From Quercus robur (lineage: Eukaryota; Streptophyta; Magnoliopsida; Fagales; Fagaceae), in the NCBI RefSeq assembly GCF_932294415.1, contig NC_065535.1:28304782-28368781 (forward strand): a DNA stretch of 64,000 nucleotides, given 5' to 3'. Below, one piece after another: positions 45,341 to 64,000 of this stretch. Position 1 is the stretch's first letter. The number at the start of each line of letters is the position of its first letter. Below the pieces are notes generated by a model. That model was not told the DNA's origin. It was given only the letters and a program-made list of their open reading frames with translations, and did not search any database. The position numbers and the translations under genes were made by a program.

Positions 45341-47639
45341 TAATTTTTATAATAAAATATATATTAATTAAACAATATTTACTTATCTTTTGATATCTTC
45401 ATATTTTTACTGTTTAAAATCCAGTTTTCTTGTTTTTTAAGATACAAAATTGCTAATGAAGTTAGTTCACTAACACTTTTCAGTTGATATATTTTTTTAC
45501 TATTTAAAATCTAGTTTTTCTATTTTTTAAGATACAAAATTGCTAATGAAGTTTTTGTATTCAAGTTCACTAACAACTTTCAATTTATATTATGATTAAA
45601 CCATTTAATCTTATGACATAGTTAATCTTAAATAGGATTATAAAAGGGAGAGCAGCAACTAGAGTGGTGTTCAGGGAAAAAAAGAATTCGAGTTCAAAAT
45701 CAAGAGGGAGAGAAAGTGTTCTATTTTTTTTTTTTTTTTTTTGGCATTTTCTATAGAGATGGTCGTTGTCTCTCTCTTGTAAATGTTGAATTTCAGGTAA
45801 TGAACTTGGATAATAAATTTGATTAGAAAACTATTAATTTTGCTAGAGAGGCAAAGCATTGTTCACCTTCCATGTGTTTGGGAGATTGGAAAATTTACAC
45901 TTGAACTGCCAAAAATAAAGTATAACATATTAACATAGTGCACAACATTTGAAAATGTTAATTCTTTAAAAATAATATTTACTGATTAAAATTTTTTACA
46001 CAGATAAATAGAAAATACGTTTTACTGCCTAATAGAGGGGGGGCTTGATATATATATATATATAGCCAAATGAAGGGCTTTAATCTTTTTTGTTGCAACG
46101 CTGTAAGATATGGGTTCTTTTTCCCTTTAAGGGCTCCAGGCCATTGCCAAAATGGCCTAGGGTTCAGCCAGTCCGGATTTGAATCCTCTAAAATTTTCCC
46201 ATGACATTCCCAAGAACTTGAAATTGATTACATTGTGGTTCTTCACAAATGTATAACCATTTGATACTATAATCAAAGTATAAACATGATTAAGGAGTAA
46301 TTATTTGGTACTCTGAGAATAATGCTTTCTCTAACGTAATAGTAGGTATTACTAATACAATTCACGGTAGTATCTACAATGTATGTGAGGGAACATGATT
46401 CTTCCCATTTTTTTTTTAATTTTAAAAATTATGTTAATAATTCATTGGTTGGGAGACAGGGAATTTGAATTCTGGAAGTCTCTATTGAAAACATTAAAAA
46501 AAAAAAAAAAAAAAAATGTCAACTAAGCTACAATGTTCTTGGAGATACTCTCCATTTTAAGTAAGAGAGTCTATTTCGTGGTTAAGATTTGATTTCCTGA
46601 ATCTAACAATATATAAACATGGACCTGGATAACCATTTTAAATTTTAATTTGAACCATGAATACATCCACTCAATTGGAGAGGTTGAGCATTACTCCTAG
46701 AGCATTGAATACTTATTCCCTAATTTTTTTTTAAAAAAAAAAAAAAATGGCAAATGAATTTTTAGGTTGGAACAAAATTTCAACTTTGACTTTGTTATGC
46801 ATGGGAAATTTGGAAGAGAAAATCTAGTTATGTATTTTCTCCTGGGTGTTAGGAGTTTGATACAAAATATTTGACCTTGGTTTGTTATTAATGACCTTGA
46901 AATGAAAAGAAAAACAAATTCTCCCTCTCTAATCTCTAATCTCTTTCAAAAAATCTCAAACCCCTTTCAGATAATGGCAACTTCACCGATATTAATGGAA
47001 CAAAAACCAACTTAGAGCCACCACCATTGTTTCCGTGCACAAGATTGGACTTGCAAAGTGACTTCTTGGAACAAATTTCATATGAAGACGACCTTAACAG
47101 CCTACTAAAATCACTTCAGAGGTAGTTGGAATTCATAGACATACAAGAGGAGTATGTGAAGGAGGAACAGAACTGAATTGAGAGTTGCTTCTGGAGCAAA
47201 TCCAATAGTTGCACTGTGCCTTGAACTGAGACCTTGAAGCTGAACCCGAAGAAAAAGAGCATCTCTGGTTTTCTTCGGGAGTGTTTAGCTCATTTCTATG
47301 ACCTCTATTTCCATTTCTCATGTGATTGAACCTCATGTGCTTCTGATGGATCCAGTGCTTGTGAATCAGGCTTAATAACCAGGTTTTGTGCTCGGACTTG
47401 CGTCAACAAGTGATTAGGAAGTTGTTTGGTTGCTGAGAAAGTCATGAAATGTTTTGATTTTTTGAGGAAGTGATGGATTTTATGGTTGTGTATTTGGTTG
47501 AATTATATTTCTGTACAGAGATTGATAGAAATTTGGTTGAATGTATGTAGTTGATTTTTTGGGAAATTTTTTTGGTAAATTGTTTTGGTTTAATCTCGAA
47601 CCTCATTTGGATTGCGGCTTTTTTAGTCGTATATAAAAA
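44930..47639. other. AT-rich intergenic DNA, no gene seen
   Basis: Holds a 33-T run (45303-45335), near-duplicate blocks at about 45407-45470 and 45495-45555 ('actgtttaaaatccagttttcttgtttttt...gatacaaaattgctaatgaag'), a TA run at 46054 and the 8-bp stem AGGCCATT/AATGGCCT at about 46138. 46960-47170 has a short ATG frame that soon stops. I see no supported gene. Confidence 0.5.
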
Positions 47640-48022
47640 TGTGTATTTTTAGCAAATTTTTAATTTTGACAAATTCAAAATCCACCATTAGATTACTTCT
47701 TATTCTTATATCCTTCATGCTTGCAAAATTTCTAAAAAATTAAAGATCAATAGCTACGTTATCAATAAATTTTTTTTTTTTTGAAAAACAATCAATAAAT
47801 TATTTAAATTGCAAGTTTTTGTAGTTTAAAATTATGCATAAAGTATAAGCTTATAAATCATATAGTAAATAATATTCGATTAATACATAATTTGACATTT
47901 GTATTAAGAATATAAAGAACATACAATTTAACGATTAAATTTTCAAAATATGTAATAATGTTTATTTTATTGAGTAATGTTATACCTTTAAGTTACAACC
48001 AATTTTGTAGATAAACTTTGTC
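47640..48022 (+). mobile_element. MITE family A, copy 3, with a nested poly(T) insertion
   Basis: Same orientation as copy 2; the right end TTTTGTAGATAAACTTTGT is kept and the left end is lost. ATCAATAAATT is duplicated at 47761-47771 and 47791-47801 around 19 bp (T run plus GAAAAACA). Copies 1 and 2 lack this insert and so show the empty site. Confidence 0.7.
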
Positions 48023-48464
48023 ATTTTATTTATTATTTATTTTATTGATTTTTTTATGGGAGAAAAAAATTCTATTTTTAATTTTTATTTAGTTAGTTTA
48101 ATTTTTTTTATTTAAAATAATTCAAAGAAAAATAAAACATTGCTTTGGGACACTTAACATCAATCCTCTAACAAAAATGGATGAGATGGCTGAATTAAAT
48201 AAAGTTAAAAGTTAAATGATTGAATTAGGAGGACAATTTTTCTCAATCCTGCACAGATTTTTCGTGCCTCGCAGAGGTGGTTAGGTGGGGATGGGAACAA
48301 GGAGGAAGCCATGATTATTGCTTAGGGGGTGGGGGGAATTTGTATTGGTATACAAAACTCTTATTTTTGTGGGAGAAATGTGATAGTACTCCCAATTTTT
48401 TTAGAGACTACTTTACGAGCTCAAATTTGTCATCTATTGTTTTGGATGGAAAGCACTTGTCATT

Positions 48465-49022
48465 AGGGGTGTCCACGGGTCGGGCCGGGTCGGGTTTGTG
48501 CCTGACCCGGAACCGACCCGAATTTCTCGGGTGGGCGAAAATCAGAACCGAAACCGACCCGTATTAATGGTCGGGTTGTCCGGTTCGGGTCTATCGGTTT
48601 TCGGGTTTGTGTCGGTCGGTTTCGGGTTTCGCCGCCGGTGCCGAAATTTCGCAGGATCCGGCGAGATCTGGCCGATATTTGGCCGGATCCGTCGAATCTG
48701 GACTAGATCTCGACGGAATATTGCTGGATCTCGCTGGATCTGGTGGATTTCAAGTAGATCTTCGTCGGAAAAGCAAAAATATCACCGGTATTTGTCACTT
48801 ATTGTCGGAATACCTTCGAATGTCGCCGGATGTTTTGAGTTGATGGTCGGGTCGGGTGGCTCGGGTTTTTGGGGAGGAAACCCGCCAACCGACCCGAAGG
48901 GTTCGGGTTCTGTGCGTGGCGACCCGCCGCCGACCATCGGATTGGTCGGTTCGGGTGGTGGCCGGTCGGTTTCGGGTGGGTCCGGCGGGTTGGTCGAGTG
49001 ATGAGGACCCGTGGACACCCCT
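48465..49022. mobile_element. GC-rich non-autonomous DNA transposon with 17-bp TIRs and 10-bp target duplication
   Basis: Starts AGGGGTGTCCACGGGTC and ends with its exact complement GACCCGTGGACACCCCT. ACTTGTCATT flanks both ends perfectly (48455-48464 and 49023-49032). The 558-bp body is full of 'gggtcggg/cccgaccc' words in both orientations and is far more GC-rich than its surroundings. A 9-11 bp duplication points to the Mutator-like superfamily; the TIR sequence alone does not prove that. Long open frames in it are a by-product of GC content. Confidence 0.88.
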
Positions 49023-50335
49023 ACTTGTCATTGTACCAAAGCCAGATCTCTCAAATTAAAAGCATGAAAAAAAAAATTGTGGCCATCCAAAAATAAGAAA
49101 TATACTAAAATTCAAAACTAAATTAATATATAAGAACTAATTAGCACATATTTAGTATTAAAAAAATGTTATGAAATGATTATTTATTAATAAATTTCAA
49201 CTCAATCAATTGTGATATATCAAAATGGAATTTGACTTTTTTTTTAATGCAACAATCATCTATGATTTATTCTATATTAAATGTTGTAGCGATGTATCTT
49301 CCAATATACAAAATCAAAGAATCTGTTATAAAGACATCTTTTGTTTTGTTGAGAAACCTAACTTTGACAATATTTATGACCGAAAATACTTGTTTCACAA
49401 TTGCAATAAGACCTAAAATGTAAATAGAAGTGTACCTATTATATAAAGGAATAGCATTAATCTTGAAAGTTGAAAATTATTTTAATTAATATGCGCAATA
49501 GTCTTCTTGGTAAAAAAAAATCCAATTATTTTTGTTAAGGAATAAATTAAGACAAACAAACACAGACAAAAAAAATAACAAGCAGTCAAACAATCCTTCA
49601 GGTGAAAATGTAGCACATCACTCAAAACCCAAAATCTCAAACTTTTATCTTTAGGTTCTAAATACCAAGCAAGCAAGTTGTTATATTGAACACGTATAAA
49701 TCAAGTGATTATCTTATATTTAAAATTATTTGAGTTAGTTTTTACGCTAAAATTTTGTACATATACTAAAACTATTTTAAGAAAATTCCAGGGGGTTATA
49801 GCCCCTCTTGGTCCAAATATACCTCCATCCTTGGATGGGAAATAATTTGTTTCCCACACCCCGGGGTGAGGCAAGGAGTATTTAGGCTACCCGCTCCATG
49901 CCACATATAATATGATATTTACAAAAATGCCCCTATCATATTAAGACATTTTGTTTTTATTGTGATATTTTATTGTTAAATACTTTGGATTATATTATTG
50001 AGTCCTAGGTAAAAGCTAGTTTGATTTGATGTAATGTATTTAATTGCAATTTCAAATATATCTATATACTAGACTCATTACACACTCTTTGCATGTGAGA
50101 TTAGGCTTTTTTTTTTGGATTTAGTGAAATAATATTTAAAAGTGAGATAGAGATAGTGTCCTAATTTTTAGGATCTCTCTTTATGTGGGAATTAATAAAA
50201 GTTTGAAAGCCTAAAACTTAGTAACTTTTTTAAAAATCGTAAATTACTCTTTTAACCAATTTGTGTTTTTAAATTTAAAATTATTTAACTAAAAAATAGG
50301 AGTATTTTAGAAAGTTTAAGAATTTGTGTAAGAAT

Positions 50336-50385
50336 ATTTTAGTACGCAAAATGATGAAACGTTTCATCATTTTGTGTACTAAAAT
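50336..50385. repeat. Near-perfect 25-bp-arm palindrome
   Basis: The left arm 50336-50360 and right arm 50361-50385 are complementary at 24 of 25 positions with no loop (centre GAAAC|GTTTC). On either strand the RNA would fold into a tight hairpin. The flanks do not continue the symmetry. Possibly the core of a small foldback element. Confidence 0.9.
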
Positions 50386-52319
50386 AACCCAAACAAAGAA
50401 TCCTGTTATTAATAGTGTATGTTTATATATATAAAGATTGTAACAGCTGTAGGGCATGGTAGGAATGAGTCACCCATGATCTAGCCTTGCAAATTGAAGA
50501 TATAAGATTAGATTTAATTTTAGAAAAAAATTAAATGGTGCAATTTATAATTTAATAGGAAATCATATTGTGTGTGCAATTTTATTTTAAGGTTGTCAGT
50601 TATAATTAGGATGATCAATGATGATTATAAGCTTTCATAATTTGGACTGTGAAGTATAAATAGCTGATTGTTTATGATGAATTTCTACCTTTAACCCTTA
50701 CAATAATATAACTATATGTGTTTTTATGTACATAACTAGTGTCAGTGCTAACCATATTTACTATTAAGTTATCAACCATATCAAAATTTCTTCTATTAAT
50801 GTTGTCTGTACTTTGTCCTCCTTGTTTTGCATGCCAAAATCACATCTTTTTCTAAAAATTATAAAAATCATTATTTTAATAATGGATTAAGGGAAAGCTT
50901 AAAATATTGGAATTTATCCTAGTTGGATGGTAGATTATCTTGTTTTCCAGTTTAAAGTCAAAATTACCCCTGTTGACCCATTTTTGATCGAGTTGACCCA
51001 CAATTAAACTAAATCAAATTTTTACCCAAATGATAAATTTCATGTTTTTATGTCATTAATGTTCTCAAGCTTGGATCAAAAGTTTGATTAAGTTTAATTG
51101 CGATAAACCCATATTTGACTAAAAATTATCTAACTGTTGGATCGGTATAATTTCTAGCTTATGTTGTAGATAATTTAATTCATTTCAGTTTCACAATTCA
51201 CGAGCCCAGCTTAGATTTAAAACAAGCAATTTATTATGAAAAAATGAAAAAAGTGTTTGCCGATCAATTTTGGCGACGTGTCATTTAAATTTTATTATAA
51301 CTTAATTTTATCAAATTATAATCAAAGGATCTCAAATTTGCCCAAACGGGGTGTCGTTGGAAATATATTTTATGAATTTCAATTTAGTGAGCTTGATTTG
51401 CTAAAATTATTTTCTAATAAAATGAATTTATTGAAAAAACCCAAAACCTTACTTTTATTATTTCATAAAACCTTGTTTTTTACCGCTTTTTCTAAAGCAT
51501 TAAGCTTACTCAATTGGAAGGTTGGAGATAAAAAGAAAGAATTTTTAAAAAATATGTCTCATAATCTTTCCAATTACACCTCATTTGATTAAAACATAGG
51601 TTGGGAAGTCCAAAAAGATTTGACTGGAAAATAGGCCAAAATTAAGAAAACCCATAAAAATTGCATTTTGGTACTAACTTTGCACTCAGACTCTTAATTA
51701 CACAGGGAAATTGGACCCAAAAAGCACATGCTTTCCTAGACTAGAAGTATTTCTCAACGTCCCGAAACAAACAACTCGACAAAAAGACGTGCGGATTGAG
51801 AGATATCAAGTCGAGAAGATTGACCAAAGTCATGGAAATCATTGTGGACAGCCAGCTTTGGATGGTAATAACTTTTAGCGCGGTGCTCCAAATGACTCAA
51901 GGCCGGAGCCTATAGAAATTGCACCGCAAAATATTTTTGTGGAAACCAAGATCATCCAAATTAGAATTTGGCAAGGCCTTCAAATCAGTGTGCAAAGTTA
52001 GTACCCCAAAATAAGTAAAACTGAGAAGGGCTAGAGCTGTTGTGCACAGTACATGCTTACATGGCCTTTGGTTGCACAGGTGGTCCAAATTGTTCAAATT
52101 AAAAGCTCAGCCCTCCCCTCCCATTCCACATACGAACAACACGAAATAGACAAACCCTGGCCTATTTTGACGTTGAGAAAGGGGCTATAGAACCCCAGTA
52201 ATAAGAGGTAAGATAATAGGTTTTTGTACTTTGATCCATGGACTTCCAAAGCCTTTTTAATATTTATCATTCCTTTGCTTTGTTTGTTTAACATGTTGTA
52301 TGTTTGAATAATGATGCTT

Positions 52320-53300
52320 CCATATTCTTTAGCTTAAAAGTTTCATCTTTCCTTGTTTATTGATGTTAAGCTTTGATTTTTTATTTTATTTTATGCTGGT
52401 TAGTCTAATATTTTATATCCATGATATTTATTTGCTCATCACATGCCATGTTCATGTTTGTCTCTATTTTGAATAGTTGAATGCATGTCCTATGTTTAAA
52501 TGCTTTATCATGTCATTACCATGTTTAAAGTTTGAAGCTTTATGTCAAAAATGGTATTTGGGTTTAAAAGCTTCAATTTTTATCATCAAAGTTTGTTTCT
52601 TGTGTGAAAGCTTCTAGCTTTCAAGCCTAGTTATCATTTCTTGAACATACTACATTTTTCATCCAAAGGCTTAATCCTTAGTATAAAGCTTAAACCTTTT
52701 CATTTAAAATGTAGTGTTAATGTTAAAGCTTCATTCTCTTATCATGGAATATGAGATATAGCATTTTTGCATAGGAAAGTCTCTTTCTTTGTATCAAAGC
52801 TTCCATCTTTGAGGTTAAAGTTTGCATCCTTTTTTGCAATTTGGCATAGAAAGTTTGTTCATCTACTTGAAAGTTTGCATTTTTTAGTGTAAAGATTGCA
52901 TCCTTCACGTCTTAGTTTTCTTATTTTCATCAAAGGTTGCACCTTTTTGAGTCTTATCTCTTATATGTTTATAAAAGTTGCATCTTTTAAATAAAGCTTG
53001 TTTCTTTGATGCTTACATTTATGTCATCTCTTGAAATTTGCATCTTGGAACTAAAGCTCACTTTTACATGAAAAAGTTAACCTTTGCATAGAAATAAATG
53101 TACTAAGCTATATGTTTGCATTTTTGTCATGAAAGGTTGGACTTTTTGCTTAATGGGTGACATTTCAATCTTAAAGTTGCCCTTTTTATGTCACAACATC
53201 TTTGTTGCATGCTTGCATAGTTTTTGATGCTTGGTCATCATAGTATAGTATCTTTTTAACGTTTTGGCCATTCTTAATTTGCATGATGTGTCTTGATTTT
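52320..53300. repeat. Diverged short-period repeat tract (AAAGYTTGCATCTTT-like)
   Basis: Words such as AAAGCTTCATCTTT, AAAGTTTGCATCCTTT, AAAGATTGCATCCTT and AAAGGTTGCACCTTT recur at irregular 30-70 bp intervals for nearly 1 kb. It looks like an old expanded minisatellite. No open frame. Confidence 0.65.
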
Positions 53301-53902
53301 GGTCATTTGGTTTTATGATATATCTCGTTTATGTCATTTATCTTTTGTTGATATAAGCTTATGTTTCTATATATATATCTATATATTTATGTATTTCCCC
53401 CTTCTTGGATCATGTGTTTACAACATTTAACTCCATACTTTTTTTGATAACATTTACTCCATACTTACTGAACGAGAATAATGACAATGATTTTCATTAG
53501 AATAATACCATAGTTGCTGAGATCAAATATAAGAACATTTAGGAAAACAAAAGGGGATGACAAGAATTGACTACAGCCCCACTGCATAAGCCACATGGCA
53601 CAAAACAGGGAGGAAACTATAGGCTGCATAATAGCCCGCCAAATTTTCTATATAAAAAATATTAATAAATGGAACTATCCCTACAACCACCAGCTAGGTT
53701 CTAAAACCGCGCCCTCAAATTTTGGTTATGCCCATGCCAAACTCAGCAGCGATCTGTATCTTATAGCCGTTGCATCCCAGGTTTATGCTGGGCTAAGCAA
53801 AAATCATCATTCTGTCGACTTAAAATGCCTTAACAAAATCAGCTACACCTTGTGTGGAAGCTCACAAGCCATGAAACAACAGAATGAACCCGATCATAAC
53901 CT

Positions 53903-63645
<9,743 letters not shown>

Positions 63646-64000
63646 GCTCAATCCCTACACATTAATTTCAACACCAACAAAAATCTAGATTCAGATGAAA
63701 GATCTCAAATTCAAAAACCCAAATCAACATTCAAAAAAATCCAATTAACACAAACCCAAAATTTCAGATTTGAAAGAAAAAATAGAAAAAATTACCACCA
63801 CCTGGATCAAACAGGAGTTTGATATTGAATTATCAACGGAATTGACCAAACCCTAAATTAGAACAATTGCTGAGAGAGCAAGAGCTAACCCCCCCAAAAA
63901 AAATTTAAAAATTTTGTGAAAATTTGAAGGATTTTCGGAATGAAACCCTAGATTGCAGGGTTGTAAAATTAGGGGCAATGAGCTGAGACCACATGAGAGA
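63646..64000 (-). promoter_or_regulatory. UBP 5' leader with likely intron
   Basis: On the minus strand CAGGTGGTG|GTAATT (donor at about 63796) and TTAATGTGTAG|GGATTG (acceptor at about 63656) would remove a leader intron of about 140 bp just before the start codon. The leader is purine/A rich. The promoter core probably lies at or beyond the window edge; I see no convincing TATA box. Confidence 0.45.

Larger units (their letters stand above)
49040..53500. other. AT-rich intergenic DNA, probably old transposon remains
   Basis: No supported gene. 49790-49930 ('gggggttatagcccctcttggtccaaata') looks like a hAT terminus remnant. A 25-bp-arm palindrome lies at 50336-50385. 51240-52100 is a moderately complex block of unknown origin with the single open frame 51257-51592 (no recognisable domain). 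52320-53300 is a quasi-repetitive stretch described separately. Confidence 0.5.

Noticed and set aside
48498..49001. Long overlapping open frames on both strands (up to 167 codons), glycine/proline rich
   Set aside because: They lie wholly inside the GC-rich transposon at 48465-49022. Their length follows from few AT-rich stops, and all six frames are similarly open.
51257..51592. 111-codon open frame
   Set aside because: AT-rich, low-complexity Asn/Lys/Phe/Leu composition with no recognisable domain, promoter or splice partner; most likely chance.

Overview
This is a window of AT-rich plant nuclear DNA. Its genes have many short exons with GT-AG introns, their products are plant-type proteins, and the intergenic and intronic DNA is full of plant retroelements and MITEs. 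The gene content fits a woody eudicot; the species cannot be fixed from the sequence alone. I see no bacterial, organellar or viral genes, no CRISPR array and no convincing tRNA or rRNA gene. I found no previously undescribed multi-gene system.

Four genes can be rebuilt exon by exon with matching splice phases. (1) + strand 5843-9268: a GPI-anchored GH17 glucan endo-1,3-beta-glucosidase, 4 exons, 409 aa, whose anchor signal lies on a tiny last exon 1.26 kb downstream. (2) - strand 17706-10837: a nuclear PHD-finger protein, 8 coding exons, 1150 aa, convergent with (1). (3) + strand 30411-44792: PASTICCINO1 (PAS1/FKBP72), 20 exons, 622 aa, three FKBP units plus a TPR region, with one GC-AG intron and a C-terminus that reads as a CaaX box. 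(4) - strand 63645-53903: a DUSP-containing ubiquitin-specific protease of the UBP9/UBP10 clade, 13 coding exons, 931 aa, with Cys and His boxes intact. (3) and (4) are also convergent. The four are ordinary single-copy style genes (wall or plasmodesmal callose turnover, chromatin reading, development-linked immunophilin, deubiquitination). Nothing suggests they act in one pathway.

Between and inside the genes: 1-5.4 kb is repeat-rich DNA upstream of the glucanase; 18.3-30 kb is a gene desert with a truncated copy of the glucanase 5' region, a clean solo LTR (23310-24122), a second related LTR (about 28.2-28.9 kb), a hAT-type element with an 8-bp target duplication (25165-26048) and SINEs; 45-53.5 kb is another desert with a GC-rich foldback-ended element carrying a 10-bp target duplication (48465-49022). 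PAS1 intron 14 is swollen to 3.5 kb by an L1 fragment and an LTR retroelement with a recognisable tRNA-Met primer site. Three themes recur: 2-3 copy tandem duplications of 180-215 bp (four places), tiny poly(A) insertions flanked by 11-17 bp target duplications (at least five), and a dispersed 400-bp MITE family (three copies).
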